Below, in pieces: positions 26,379 to 36,969 of a stretch of DNA of 64,000 nt (position 1 is the stretch's first letter; each line of letters opens with the position of its first letter). This DNA comes from an uncultured Muribaculaceae bacterium (lineage in GTDB: Bacteria; Bacteroidota; Bacteroidia; Bacteroidales; Muribaculaceae). Below the pieces are notes generated by a model. That model was not told the origin of the DNA. It saw only the letters and a list, made by a program, of their open reading frames with translations, and ran no database searches. The stretch is from assembly GCA_947628305.1 (NCBI GenBank), contig CANQZG010000001.1:124001-188000 (forward strand), in the 5' to 3' direction. A program made the position numbers and the translations under genes.

Positions 26379-28676
26379 TCAGAACGGATAGCCGATGGCG
26401 AGGTGAAAGGCGAGTGAATTCTTGAACGAGGTCATGTTGTAGTAGCCGCTACGGCCTGTCTCGTATGGGGCGTGGATGCCGATACCGAGGTCGCCGCGAA
26501 CCACAAGCATCGAAATGTCAAGACGCAGACCGAGTCCCGTGCCCAAGGCGAGGTCTTTGAAAAATGTCGAGCCACGGAGCTGTCCGCCCGGACGCTGCGG
26601 GTCATTCTTCAACAACCACACGTTACCTGCGTCAAGAAACAATGCACCGTGCAACGGGCCTATGATGGGGAAACGGTACTCGACATTGGCCTCGAACTTA
26701 AACGTTCCCGTCTGGTCAAAGTATCCGTTGACCTGGTCGGCCGGGGCGCGGTAACTGCCGGGGCCGATTGAACGGACGGTAAACGCCCTGACAGAGTTAG
26801 CTCCCCCGCAATAGAACTGTTCGCTATAGGGGACTTCGGAGGCATTGCCGTAGGCATGCGCCGCGCCGACAGCCACCCTCGACACAAGCCACTGTCCACG
26901 GCCGAGTCCACGGCCATAGACCACCTGGGTGGTGCCTTTGACAAACTGTGAGAACGGCGTGCCGAACAGTTCCTTCTCCCCATGTTTGCCACACGCCTGG
27001 TAGATACACCAGAACAAATTCCCGGCCTCCTGTGCCGTCAATTGGACGTTTAACGTGTTGTCACGGTCAAACGCACGGTCGTAGGTATAGGAATACATCA
27101 GCTGCGGGATAAACTGGCTGCGGAAACTCTGCGCAATGGCCTTGTTAGCATCCATAATCGAATCAAAGACCGGGGTGGTCTTCATCAGATTGGTATAGGT
27201 GAGCTTGAACAAGGTGAGCGTATTGGTGACATGTCGTGACACCTGCCAATCGTAGGCGATTGAGGTATTGAACTGCGCCAGCTTGAAATAATGAGGCCGA
27301 TTCAACAGGTCGGCGTTAAGCGACAAACGTGTCCAGTTGACCGCCCATCTACTGCGCGGGATGAAACGTGGCGCGAGAAGACGGGGGAATGACAAAGACG
27401 TTGTTATTCCCACCTCGTAGGAATTGAACACCGACGAGCGTTCAGAGCGTTTCCCGGTCTGCCATTCGTATGTCCCCGTCAATGAGACATTGAACAGCTC
27501 ACCCCCCCCGAACATGTTGCGGTTGGATAGTCCGAGCGTTATACCCGGGCCGAGATAGGAATTGGACTTGGACGATGCGTTGACCTCGACCGAGGCCTCC
27601 AACGGCGTGTCAAATGTGCAGTCTATGTTCACGTCAAGCACATCGGAACGCCCGGTTGTGTCAGGGACTGCGTTGATTTCAATCCCGCTGAATATACCAA
27701 GACGCGAGAGGTTGCTCTGCGTACGGTTCATATCACGCACCGAAAACGTGCGTCCCTCCCTGAAAGTGATACTCCCCGGAATCAGGTTATCGCGCAGACG
27801 CGAGGGCATCATGCGTATGATTGTGCCCCTTGGTGTCTCGGTGGTGTCGGGCACACCCCCACCCTGGTTGCGATAGATGCGTGTCGTTATTTCCCCGACA
27901 CGGTAACGTCTTACGGCCTGGGAGGGAACATTACGCGCGATTGACAGCGCAAGGGCGATGCGTCCGCGGTTGATTGTACTGTCGGCAAGATACTCGATAT
28001 AGTCGGGACGGAAAAAATAGTAACCACGGTTGCGCAGGACGTTGGTGATGACGATGCGCTCCTTGCTGAGTGAATCGGTACAATACCGCTCACCGGCACG
28101 AAGATATTTGGAACGGGACGCGACAGAGTCTATCACATGATAGAGATGGCACGTGTCAGGCAACATATATACAGTGTCAATCAGGAAAGGAGACCCGGCA
28201 TTTACATCATATCGTATCTTGGCTTTTTTCTTGTTCTTTCCCTGCACGAGCGAATAGGACGCCGAGGCATGGAAATACCCGTTGTTATCCATCAGTTCGT
28301 CAAGCATCTTGACACGCACCTCGGGACGAACATCGGCCACCAGTACAGGCTGCTGGGAAAACTTGTTGTAGACCCATTTCTTTATCCCTTTGCTGTCGGC
28401 ATCTATATGATTGTACACCCACAATCCCACCGGGACAGGCAGATTCACGCCCATGACTTTCAGTCCATTGGGAGGCACGGCCACAGCCGTGTTTAACTGC
28501 GGTTTAAGCCCTGTCGCGAGTTTCTCACCCACAGGGGTGGTGACATTCAATTTCTTCACACCCGTATAGAGTATATCATCAGCTCCTAACTTGCTCGTAG
28601 TGGAACAAGAAGCGAACACGGCAGCCGACACGATGGTCGCAATGGCGATTACATTATTTAGAGGATGTTTCATCAT
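26379..28676 (-). CDS. tamL: TamL: lipidated TamA/BamA-family outer-membrane protein
   Basis: The start at 28676 gives a lipoprotein signal with lipobox VFASC (Cys24); a longer frame upstream lacks one. The 765-residue protein has POTRA-like segments (residues ~45-370; VRPEVRVKMLDELMDNNGYF is typical), then a 16-strand barrel of the Omp85 family with the RGFxxR-like motif GGANSVRAFTVRSIGPGSY near residue 630. Lipidated TamA homologues that pair with TamB are characteristic of Bacteroidetes. Its gene overlaps the end of tamB by 23 bases, so the two are translated together. The complex takes part in outer-membrane protein insertion or lipid transport. Confidence 0.9.
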   Translation of the reverse strand: MMKHPLNNVIAIATIVSAAVFASCSTTSKLGADDILYTGVKKLNVTTPVGEKLATGLKPQLNTAVAVPPNGLKVMGVNLPVPVGLWVYNHIDADSKGIKKWVYNKFSQQPVLVADVRPEVRVKMLDELMDNNGYFHASASYSLVQGKNKKKAKIRYDVNAGSPFLIDTVYMLPDTCHLYHVIDSVASRSKYLRAGERYCTDSLSKERIVITNVLRNRGYYFFRPDYIEYLADSTINRGRIALALSIARNVPSQAVRRYRVGEITTRIYRNQGGGVPDTTETPRGTIIRMMPSRLRDNLIPGSITFREGRTFSVRDMNRTQSNLSRLGIFSGIEINAVPDTTGRSDVLDVNIDCTFDTPLEASVEVNASSKSNSYLGPGITLGLSNRNMFGGGELFNVSLTGTYEWQTGKRSERSSVFNSYEVGITTSLSFPRLLAPRFIPRSRWAVNWTRLSLNADLLNRPHYFKLAQFNTSIAYDWQVSRHVTNTLTLFKLTYTNLMKTTPVFDSIMDANKAIAQSFRSQFIPQLMYSYTYDRAFDRDNTLNVQLTAQEAGNLFWCIYQACGKHGEKELFGTPFSQFVKGTTQVVYGRGLGRGQWLVSRVAVGAAHAYGNASEVPYSEQFYCGGANSVRAFTVRSIGPGSYRAPADQVNGYFDQTGTFKFEANVEYRFPIIGPLHGALFLDAGNVWLLKNDPQRPGGQLRGSTFFKDLALGTGLGLRLDISMLVVRGDLGIGIHAPYETGRSGYYNMTSFKNSLAFHLAIGYPF

Positions 28677-31600
28677 CGGTTGGGGTTGATACAGGTTGAG
28701 GAACAGTAGCGTCAGGGACAGGTAGAGGCAAAACCGGGGTCTGGTCCTTGTTCCCTTTTCCGAAGCGGAAAAGGTCACGCAAGGAGTGGATTTTACGTTT
28801 GAGCACGAAACCGACGCCGGTCTGTGTCACCTCGCCCTCGAGGATGCTCTCATAACCCGTGTGACGGAAAATCTTGACATACATCGAGCCTGAACGGTTG
28901 AGCATGTATTCAAACGATATGTCATTGATAAGATTCTGCGAGAAGTTCTCGTCGGCATCGGCATCGGTCGAATAGTTCCCGCCCACGATAATCTTGAAAC
29001 GGTCGTTGAACAGTGTCTTGCTCACACGGTAGGAATAACTTGTCGCCGTCGAGGTGTTGCCGTTGAGCGTCTTGTCATACTGGTCTATGCCGAACGAGAT
29101 ATCAACGCCGCGTATGTTATTGGCGACCCATGAATTGAGCTGCGACTCAAGGAACGAGTACAGCGCGTTGCCTCCGAGATTGGCGTTACCCTTTGTCCCG
29201 GCCCCGGTATAGGTATTGTACAGAAGCAGATTCATCGCCTGGTTGGCACGCTGCTCGGCCGACATGGACTGGAGTTCGTTCTGAACCGTTATATCGTCAT
29301 CGGTCGATAGGTCAAACGCCACATTCATGTTCTGCAACGTATTGGTCACAGCGAGCGATACATCGAAGTAAATCAGACGCGAGTTCTGCCCCTCCTGCGT
29401 CACGTTGGCCTTTATACGGTCAACAGCATGGACATTAAGTATAGGGTTGAGCATGTCGCCGTTGAAGGCCACATAGCTTCCCTCCTGGAAATTAAACAAT
29501 TTCTCTGACATGAACGGCGGTGTGTACCGAACGAATCCCTTGGGAAGATTGAACCGGCCCGTGAGACGACCGTCATTCATGGGGTTCATAGTGTACTCAA
29601 GCTGTCCGTTGCCTTGAATCTGCACACGGTTCTTGCCATCGGGCGACAGGTCGACGTTAATTGTCGTCCCCTCCTGGATATCCACGTCAGCATCGAGATA
29701 CAACGCCATTGACGATGTCGATATACTGTCGGCCTTCACGACCTGGGCGGTATCGTTAAACTGCACGAAACGCACCATGTCGCCACTGGAATAGGACGTG
29801 AGTGTCGATGTCCCGCCCGAAAGCACATACGTCACATTTGAGCCTGAAAGCAATGCCAGAGACGCATCTACCTTCATCATGCTCATGTTGCCGTCAACAT
29901 CGGCGTCAAGGTCGATGTAACCCTTACCGTAGACATCGGCACCGCGCGGACGCGACGAGTTCACAATCATCATGTTGCGCGCTTTCAGGTTGAGGTCTAT
30001 GCCGATATCGGACAGGCTGCGTGCATCCACCGTTCCATTGATTGACAGAGGATTCTTGTTTGCACCGAGCACAGTGAACCCGTTGAACTTGACGACATTG
30101 GAGTCTACAGGAATTTTCTCCTCCGAGAACTTGAACGAAGTGCCCAGCATGTTCACTTTCACTGCCGTAGAGTCAAAATCAAGATACCCGTTGAACACAG
30201 GTGCCGACAGCGAGCCGGTTATATCCATCTGTCCGTTCAACATTCCGCTCAACTTAGCCACTCCCGGGGGAAGGAAGGGATTGACCACTCTCAAGGGGAA
30301 ATGTATCATCGAGAAATCAAGAAGGAAAGGATGGGTCTTAGTTGAGTCATTGAGCGTCCCCACCGCAGTGATTGTCTTTATAGAGTCAACCATGAGCGTC
30401 GCCTCGGCGTTGATGGCACCGTTCGACGAGTTACGTAGGTCAAGGGCGATGTCAAATGTCCCCACTCGGTCGCGCCCATAATATAAGTCGGAAAGGCTAA
30501 GAGAACCTTTGCCCGTGATGTCATGGGCATCCCAACGGAAACGCATGTCGGCCGACACATCCCCCTTTATCGGTGGGGCGAACGGTGAAATCGAGAGCCA
30601 GTCCTGAAGTTTGATTCGCGACACCTGCAACACAATGTCCTCCTGATGTCCCTCCTCATTTTCAGCACCCTCGACATGCTCGGTAAATATCTTTAGATAA
30701 CTCTTGTCATTGCTCAACATGAGGTTGGCGTCGATGTGACGTGTCAAGAGATTATAGGATATGAAATTATCGCTGTTTACAGTCCATTCCTTATAGGCGA
30801 TGGTCGGGTGATAGGGCACCAGTTTCATCGTTACAACCGAATCGGTCGCATTGGCACGCAACCCCAGGCCGAAACCTTTCTCCCCCTTTATATTGGACTG
30901 ACGCAAGATTGCCGACAGACGGTCGTATGCGACATAACCGTTAAGGGAAACATGGGCGAAATCATCCATCGTCCCGGGTCGGTTATTAACCGTCGCCAGA
31001 TATATCAGATACTTGCCTCGTTGCTCCAAATCGACACTTATCGAGTCGAGTCTCATCGACCCGTTTTCAAACCCGTATACATCGGCACGGGCATTGAACA
31101 CCGAATCATTGGTCGCACTCAACGAGGCCGAGTTAAACCCAATCCCTGACAACGACAGATAATCCTTGACAATATTGTCACGCCCCACCCGTGCGTCAAG
31201 TTTGAGGTAAGGCAATGCCCCTGAAATCGCCGTCACGTCTATCTGTCTCTCGTTGACCTGTCTCATGGCGATGTCACTTGCACGCATGACCCTGTTCATG
31301 AATGTATCAAGACGGCAACGTCCCTTCAGGTCAAGGGTCATGTCTCCATTTACCACCGATGCCTCGAGGGTCGAGTCGTTGCTCAGCACGCTGGCCTTGA
31401 TATTGGGTGTCGCGAGATTCATTCCCGGCAGATGCCATTCAAGGTCGTCGATGTCGGCCTTAGCGTCAATGTCGCCGGTATGGAGCCAATAGGTCCCCGC
31501 CGAAGTCAGCAACAACGAGCCGCCGTTGGTCTCCGGCGTGAGTTTCAATGCCTGGAGATTAAGGTTGCGCACATCACCGTCAAGCTCCCATGAACATGAT

Positions 31601-33486
31601 TCGCGGGTTATTTCAGCCGTAAACGCGGCATGCAGGTCGGCATCGCGGTTGCCCGAACGGATGAAACCCTCGGCATGACCGTCCGAGGCATGGGCCTGTA
31701 ACTCAACATCGGTATAGTCCTGTCCCGAATAATCAACGTGTGATACATCGAGAGCCACGTCAAGGTCGGTCGAAGGTGACATAGGGTTATACCCCCGCCC
31801 CTTGGCGTCAAGGCTCGCAGTCACATAACCCACGCCCAACGACGGCATTATCTTGCCCACCGGGAAACGGTCAAGGTCAACCGAGACGTCATATCCTTCG
31901 GTGCGTCCGTTCCAGGTCGCATCCATGACAAGTTCGCCACCGAGTGTGGTGGCGCGGAGATTGCCGTCAACACTCATGGGATGGTATTCCACCTCTCCTG
32001 ACAATTTTATGGGCGGGATGTTGACCTGACGGGCGAGTTTCGCCTCAAGGAATGTCGGCTTGACTGCGTTAAGACCCGTCAAGGACCCGTCAAGGGCGAG
32101 CTGACCGCCAAGACGCGCCGGGTTCATCACATTCTCGACCTGCCCTGCCGCCTTGAGACGCAAAAGACCTGGCATCGACGCACGCACATCATACACATTC
32201 AATTGCCGTGGCGTACCCTCGATATCGGCAACGATTGTCAGGTCACTTGCAGGCAACCCGCGCATCATCGGTGAAAGCGCCGTCATCACCATCTTCACAT
32301 CGGCCTGGGAGATACGTGCATCAGCCTTAAGCACCAACGGCAGGTCAGGGTCGGTTGACAAATCACCCATCCCCATGGATGCGTCAAGACGCAGCGACGA
32401 GTACATCGTGGAGATGTCAAATCCCTTGGCCACCATCCTAGCCGAATCCATCTCAAACACCCCCGATGCGCCAAGGTGCACACCGCAACGCTCCTTTGCG
32501 CTAAGACGGCGCAAAGGCACACGTATCGATGCCCCACGATTATAGAATGAATCCACGTCTATAACAATGTCATCGAACTGGATATAACTCATGTCAAGAC
32601 CGGGCAAAGGTCTGGCCCCCCTCATGGCATATAGAGCCCTACGGCCCGTCAAGCCTATCCTGTCGGCAGTTATCGTCCACATCAACGAATCAGGGGTTAA
32701 TGACGCAGTGTCGGTAACCGACCGCACCGGATGCTGTGAAAGATATTCTGCCGAAGGGGTCAGGTAGGCCGCCGTCACCGAGTCCACGTTAAGCGAGCGG
32801 GCGTTTATCCGCTTTGAGGCCATGTCAACCAAGCCATCCTGCAACCTCGCCTCGACGATATGTGCTCCAAGAGAGTCGATTGTCGGCAACATGGACATGC
32901 GGTAGGTGACATCACGCAGCGTTATGTCGCGCGCGGTTATGCGTAACGGCCGCGATGCCGTGGTATCAGATGGAGTCTCGACTGTGTCGGGAAGCATACG
33001 CAACGACACATCGGCACCCTCGACGAGTGCACGGTCAACATTTATATTCCCGCTTGAAAAATTCATGGAGGACGCATCGACCTCGGCATGACGCACCGCC
33101 GCACGAAGCCACATCAGCGAGTCGGCGTTACCTAACTGATAACGCACCGAGTCGATGTCGGCACGCCCCACCTGTATGTCACCCTTTAACAACGGCAGCA
33201 GCCTGACATTGAGCCCCACAGCAGCGGCCGTCACCATTGTATCGCCTGATGCCTCTATCACCCTTACACCGTCAAGCTGCAATTTCAACGGGAAACGCAG
33301 ACGCAGATAATCGACCGATATGTCCATGTCTGTCGATTTATTAATCTCCTTCAACGCGACATCCTTCACCCATGACTGGACAAACGGCACATAAAGAAGC
33401 GCAGGAACAGTGATTACCAATATAATCAGTCCCGCAATAAACCACAGGATTCCCTTGAATATTTTCTTTCCTAATGAACGGCTCAC
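28654..33486 (-). CDS. tamB: TamB: AsmA/DUF490-family translocation and assembly protein
   Basis: At 1610 residues it has a single N-terminal membrane anchor (ILWFIAGLIILVITVPALLYV), an AsmA-like segment (KDVALKEINKSTDMDISVDYL), a very long stretch of repeated beta-strands predicted to form a hydrophobic groove, and the conserved DUF490 C-terminus (GSMYVKIFRHTGYESILEGEV preceded by VDISFGIDQYD). Such proteins span the periplasm and move phospholipid or assist outer-membrane protein folding with the TamA partner encoded downstream. The tail ends in a proline/threonine-rich stretch. A -7 box TATCTTTG at 33553-33560 gives a leader of about 60 bases. Confidence 0.93.
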   Translation of the reverse strand: MSRSLGKKIFKGILWFIAGLIILVITVPALLYVPFVQSWVKDVALKEINKSTDMDISVDYLRLRFPLKLQLDGVRVIEASGDTMVTAAAVGLNVRLLPLLKGDIQVGRADIDSVRYQLGNADSLMWLRAAVRHAEVDASSMNFSSGNINVDRALVEGADVSLRMLPDTVETPSDTTASRPLRITARDITLRDVTYRMSMLPTIDSLGAHIVEARLQDGLVDMASKRINARSLNVDSVTAAYLTPSAEYLSQHPVRSVTDTASLTPDSLMWTITADRIGLTGRRALYAMRGARPLPGLDMSYIQFDDIVIDVDSFYNRGASIRVPLRRLSAKERCGVHLGASGVFEMDSARMVAKGFDISTMYSSLRLDASMGMGDLSTDPDLPLVLKADARISQADVKMVMTALSPMMRGLPASDLTIVADIEGTPRQLNVYDVRASMPGLLRLKAAGQVENVMNPARLGGQLALDGSLTGLNAVKPTFLEAKLARQVNIPPIKLSGEVEYHPMSVDGNLRATTLGGELVMDATWNGRTEGYDVSVDLDRFPVGKIMPSLGVGYVTASLDAKGRGYNPMSPSTDLDVALDVSHVDYSGQDYTDVELQAHASDGHAEGFIRSGNRDADLHAAFTAEITRESCSWELDGDVRNLNLQALKLTPETNGGSLLLTSAGTYWLHTGDIDAKADIDDLEWHLPGMNLATPNIKASVLSNDSTLEASVVNGDMTLDLKGRCRLDTFMNRVMRASDIAMRQVNERQIDVTAISGALPYLKLDARVGRDNIVKDYLSLSGIGFNSASLSATNDSVFNARADVYGFENGSMRLDSISVDLEQRGKYLIYLATVNNRPGTMDDFAHVSLNGYVAYDRLSAILRQSNIKGEKGFGLGLRANATDSVVTMKLVPYHPTIAYKEWTVNSDNFISYNLLTRHIDANLMLSNDKSYLKIFTEHVEGAENEEGHQEDIVLQVSRIKLQDWLSISPFAPPIKGDVSADMRFRWDAHDITGKGSLSLSDLYYGRDRVGTFDIALDLRNSSNGAINAEATLMVDSIKTITAVGTLNDSTKTHPFLLDFSMIHFPLRVVNPFLPPGVAKLSGMLNGQMDITGSLSAPVFNGYLDFDSTAVKVNMLGTSFKFSEEKIPVDSNVVKFNGFTVLGANKNPLSINGTVDARSLSDIGIDLNLKARNMMIVNSSRPRGADVYGKGYIDLDADVDGNMSMMKVDASLALLSGSNVTYVLSGGTSTLTSYSSGDMVRFVQFNDTAQVVKADSISTSSMALYLDADVDIQEGTTINVDLSPDGKNRVQIQGNGQLEYTMNPMNDGRLTGRFNLPKGFVRYTPPFMSEKLFNFQEGSYVAFNGDMLNPILNVHAVDRIKANVTQEGQNSRLIYFDVSLAVTNTLQNMNVAFDLSTDDDITVQNELQSMSAEQRANQAMNLLLYNTYTGAGTKGNANLGGNALYSFLESQLNSWVANNIRGVDISFGIDQYDKTLNGNTSTATSYSYRVSKTLFNDRFKIIVGGNYSTDADADENFSQNLINDISFEYMLNRSGSMYVKIFRHTGYESILEGEVTQTGVGFVLKRKIHSLRDLFRFGKGNKDQTPVLPLPVPDATVPQPVSTPTDDETSSK

Positions 33487-33624
33487 GGTACAATAGTTAA
33501 AACGTATACCTTAAAAACAGAATAACGTCCCGATTGTTTTGCAATTCAAATACAAAGATAACAAAAACCGGGACACTCTCACGAGCGACCCGGCCTCGAA
33601 AACCTATGATTCACTTATAATTTA

Positions 33625-35607
33625 TTATTCACGTATCGGATGATATTCAACAAACGCCTCGATGGCCTCGTAGGATGCAAGACCGAGACCTTCATAAAGC
33701 AACGCCGTTGCACGGTTGCGCTCCTCGGCACGCTGCCAGAACAAGCGGTCATCGTCACCGAGGAACGGAGCGTTCTCCATCTGTGACTGATGTTTCAGGA
33801 TGGAATTACGCTTGAAACGCAACTCCTCGGGACTGATTGGGACGGCCATCTCGATATGGTCGATTTCCCATTCGGCCCATGCCCCACGGTACATCCATAT
33901 ACGGCAGTCCTTCATCCATTCCTCATCCTTCACCTCATCGATGACAGCAAGGACAGCATCGGTGCATACGCGATGGGTGCCATGAGGGTCGGCCAGGTCT
34001 CCGGCCACAAATATCTGGTGAGGTTTCACCGACAGTATCAGTTCCTTGACAATGTCAACGTCCCGACGCGTCAGGTCACCTTTCTTGATTGTACCTGTCT
34101 CATAGAACGGCAGACGCAGGAAATGCACGTTTTCGGGTTTGACACCTATATAATTACATGCCGTGCGTGCCTCTCCCTCTCGTATCTTCGTCTTAAGGAA
34201 ACGGATGTCGGGGGTATCCACGTCACCGGCCTTTTTGGACGCGATAAACTCATTGATTCCCTTGCTCTTTTCCATGAACGAGGGGGTATCGAACCCAAAA
34301 TCAGCTGCAATCTGGTCCATGAGCATCACATACCGCATCACATCCTCATCGCCGACAGCAATGTTCCCCGAGGTCTCGTATGCGACATGCACGTCATGCT
34401 TCTGGTCTACAAGGCGTTTCAGGGTACCGCCCATGGAAATCACATCATCATCGGGATGGGGCGAGAACACTATGACACGTTTTGGGTAAGGATTGGCTCG
34501 CTCAGGCCGATAGGTGTCATCGGCGTTAGGCTTTCCACCGGGCCACCCGGTGATAGTATGCTGCAAATCGTTGAATATCTTGATATTGACATTATAGGCA
34601 GAGCCATACAGAGCCAAGAGTTCGCCAAGACCATGGTCATTATAGTCCTTGTCGGTAAGTTTCAATATGGGCTTGTCTATCTCATGGCTAAGCCACACAA
34701 TCGCCCTACGGGTCAGCTTGTCGGTCCACTCGCATGACGTCACTTTCCATGGACGTGAGATACGTGTCAACTGTTCAGCCGCCGACAGGTCAATCACAAG
34801 ACGGGCATGGGGATGTAACTGCAAATATGAAGCGGGTACATTGACATTGGGTGTCTCCTCGACCGCCTTCTTTATAATCGAGGCACGCGTCTCGCCCCAT
34901 GCCATACATATAATACGCCGTGAATCAAGGATATTGCGGATACCCAACGTTATGGCCGTCGAGGGCACGGTCTCGCATTTATAATCATTGGCGACCTGAT
35001 GGCGAGTCTCGCTGCTCAACAACACCAGACGACACAGACTCGTAGGCGCAGAACCCGGTTCATTGAACGCAATCGACCCTGAAGGCCCGACTTCACAGAT
35101 GGTCAGGTCGATACCTCCGGCTTTGTCTATCTCGCGCTCATAGTCCTTGCACGCCTCAAACATATCCTCCTTCGTGACCGTGGCGTCAATCGAGTGGATA
35201 TTCTCCGGCCGTATATCAACCTTGTCAAGGAAAATCGCATGTAACCTGGCGAGTGTGCTCGGTCCTCCCGTTTCGACCGGGAAGAACTCACTTATATTGA
35301 ACACCGTCACATTCTCAAAATTCACGACCCCTTTGCGATAAAGTTCAATGACACTTGCGTAGACAGAGTGTGTGCTAAGTCCCGCGCCCAATGCCAGGAC
35401 ACAGCGTCCTTTCTCAGCGACAGTGCGGTTGATTGTCTCCACAACCTTGCGGGCGATATATCCGTCGCCGTCGGCTGTTGTCTCAAAGATACGTGTATAC
35501 AGTTTTTCCTCGCGTGTGAGGGCGGCAAGTTCGATTTCCCCGTCGGGCTCATAATATCGCTTGGATATACGGTCGAGCTTGATTTGTGAACTAAGATTAG
35601 TTTTCAT
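33625..35607 (-). CDS. NagB-like / PIG-L deacetylase fusion protein
   Basis: The 660-residue protein joins a glucosamine-6-phosphate deaminase-like domain (1-~300) to a zinc-dependent PIG-L de-N-acetylase domain (~370-640). The PIG-L metal motifs are intact: SPHPDDD at 382-388 and DPHGTHR near residue 570. The NagB-like domain has lost its catalytic residues: NMDEY of true NagB is NISEF (104-108), [12 protein letters not shown] is GPSGSIAFNEPG (174-185), and the phosphate loop TGSSP is absent. It is therefore probably a regulatory or sugar-binding domain. Homologues are widespread in Bacteroidetes and usually annotated nagB, which is misleading. It is divergent from the genuine nagB at 36094. 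Substrate likely an N-acetyl amino sugar (inference). Confidence 0.85.
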   Translation of the reverse strand: MKTNLSSQIKLDRISKRYYEPDGEIELAALTREEKLYTRIFETTADGDGYIARKVVETINRTVAEKGRCVLALGAGLSTHSVYASVIELYRKGVVNFENVTVFNISEFFPVETGGPSTLARLHAIFLDKVDIRPENIHSIDATVTKEDMFEACKDYEREIDKAGGIDLTICEVGPSGSIAFNEPGSAPTSLCRLVLLSSETRHQVANDYKCETVPSTAITLGIRNILDSRRIICMAWGETRASIIKKAVEETPNVNVPASYLQLHPHARLVIDLSAAEQLTRISRPWKVTSCEWTDKLTRRAIVWLSHEIDKPILKLTDKDYNDHGLGELLALYGSAYNVNIKIFNDLQHTITGWPGGKPNADDTYRPERANPYPKRVIVFSPHPDDDVISMGGTLKRLVDQKHDVHVAYETSGNIAVGDEDVMRYVMLMDQIAADFGFDTPSFMEKSKGINEFIASKKAGDVDTPDIRFLKTKIREGEARTACNYIGVKPENVHFLRLPFYETGTIKKGDLTRRDVDIVKELILSVKPHQIFVAGDLADPHGTHRVCTDAVLAVIDEVKDEEWMKDCRIWMYRGAWAEWEIDHIEMAVPISPEELRFKRNSILKHQSQMENAPFLGDDDRLFWQRAEERNRATALLYEGLGLASYEAIEAFVEYHPIRE

Positions 35608-35801
35608 GAATGTCAGGTTGATGAAGTCATATTATAGATTATGCAAATTTACGATTATTATTCAGCACAGACAATCATGTCAAAGTCAAAAAATCCCGTT
35701 TCACACATATTATTGTTTATACACATTATTTCAATATTGCTCTTTTATCTCAAGTTCTTTTCACGATTTCTGCTTTTTTCATTACTTTTGTGAAAAATCC
35801 A

Positions 35802-36079
35802 AGAGATTGTTTGAAATTTTCTCATTAGAATTTTTAAGAGCTATTTCGGAGGGAATTTTAAAGGACGAGCGAGGATAATATCGAGATATTTGACGAGCGA
35901 GAACTTTAAAATTGGCCCGAAAGAGCCTTGACAATCTCACAAAAGCAGATAAAGACGGTTTTTACGCGCTTTCCGTCCTTTGATTCGGTCATGATTCCCG
36001 CATCACTCCCTCGTCTTCATGACGGAAATCATCGTAAAACACCTACAAAAATTCAATGATAAAAATTCAAACAATCTCT
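35802..36079. repeat. 278-bp element with 14-bp inverted ends and nested hairpins
   Basis: AGAGATTGTTTGAA at 35802-35815 is the exact complement of 36066-36079. Inside, TTTCGG.GG.AATTTTAAAG...GAGCGAG pairs imperfectly with a complementary segment around 35885-35930, and GACGAGCGAG occurs twice around a near-palindromic centre AATATCGAGATATT. The element fills most of the 486-bp gap between the divergent fusion gene and nagB and may carry regulatory or MITE function. A -7 box TACTTTTG for nagB precedes it at 35783-35790. Confidence 0.5.
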
Positions 36080-36093
36080 AAATTCATCAACTC

Positions 36094-36903
36094 ATGAGAC
36101 TTATAATCCAACCCGACTACGATAGAGTGTCACGTTGGGCGGCGAACTACGTTGCAGCCCGCATAAACGAGGCAAAACCCACAGCTGAAAAACCGTTTGT
36201 GCTCGGATGCCCCACCGGCAGTTCCCCTCTTGGGATGTACCGTTGTCTGATAAGCCTTTACAAGGCCGGAAAAGTGTCGTTCAAGAATGTCGTGACGTTC
36301 AACATGGACGAATACCGCGACATACCACGCGACCACGAGCAGAGCTACCATACGTTCATGTGGAGTAACTTTTTCAACCATATCGACATACTCCCGCAGA
36401 ATGTAAACATACTTGACGGCAACGCACCCGACCCAGAGGCCGAATGCGCCGCTTTCGAGACTAAAATAAAGAGTTACGGCGGTATAGACCTATTCCTGGG
36501 CGGTGTAGGTCCTGACGGACATATCGCGTTCAACGAACCGGGGTCGTCGCTGACATCGCACACACGCGTCAAGACACTGACACGTGATACAATCATCGCC
36601 AACTCACGTTTCTTCGACAACAACGTAGACCTCGTGCCCAAGACCGCCATGACCGTGGGTGTGGGCACCATCATGGAGGCCCGTAGCGTGCTTCTCATCG
36701 TCAACGGACACAACAAGGCACGCGCGCTGAAGCACGGTGTCGAGGGAGGCATCAGCCAGATGTGGACAATATCCGCCCTACAGATGCACCCCAAGGCACT
36801 CATCGTCGCCGATGACGCGGCGTGCGAGGAGCTCAAAGTGGGGACTTACCGTTATTTCAAAGACATCGAGGCTGCCAACCTCGACCCCGAAGCCGTGAAA
36901 TAA
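36094..36903 (+). CDS. nagB: Glucosamine-6-phosphate deaminase
   Basis: The 269-residue protein has standard length and all known active-site residues at canonical positions: phosphate loop TGSSPLG at 41-47, Asp72 in NMDEY, and [12 protein letters not shown] at 139-150 giving Asp141, His143 and Glu148. It converts glucosamine-6-phosphate to fructose-6-phosphate and ammonia in the cytoplasm, the entry of amino sugars into glycolysis. Its neighbour on the other strand is a NagB-like/PIG-L fusion, which suggests joint use of N-acetylglucosamine-type sugars. A hairpin follows the stop. Confidence 0.97.
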   Translation: MRLIIQPDYDRVSRWAANYVAARINEAKPTAEKPFVLGCPTGSSPLGMYRCLISLYKAGKVSFKNVVTFNMDEYRDIPRDHEQSYHTFMWSNFFNHIDILPQNVNILDGNAPDPEAECAAFETKIKSYGGIDLFLGGVGPDGHIAFNEPGSSLTSHTRVKTLTRDTIIANSRFFDNNVDLVPKTAMTVGVGTIMEARSVLLIVNGHNKARALKHGVEGGISQMWTISALQMHPKALIVADDAACEELKVGTYRYFKDIEAANLDPEAVK

Positions 36904-36927
36904 GAAACCGGTTCTGATACGATATTG

Positions 36928-36952
36928 CGGCGATATTGATTCAATATCGCCG
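36928..36952. terminator. Hairpin between convergent nagB and the DpnII-type nuclease gene
   Basis: CGGCGATATTG-ATT-CAATATCGCCG is an 11-bp perfect stem with a 3-base loop, 24 bases after nagB. There is no long T tract; probably bidirectional. Confidence 0.6.
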
Positions 36953-36969
36953 TAATAGTATGTATCAAT

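Noticed and set aside
33790..34737. 315-codon open frame on the plus strand
   Set aside because: Lies wholly antisense to the NagB-like/PIG-L gene, has no family features and biased His/Ile composition typical of a reverse-frame shadow.
35561..35878. 105-codon open frame in the nagB upstream gap
   Set aside because: Low-complexity Phe/Ser/Tyr-rich translation of AT-rich DNA running into the inverted-repeat element.
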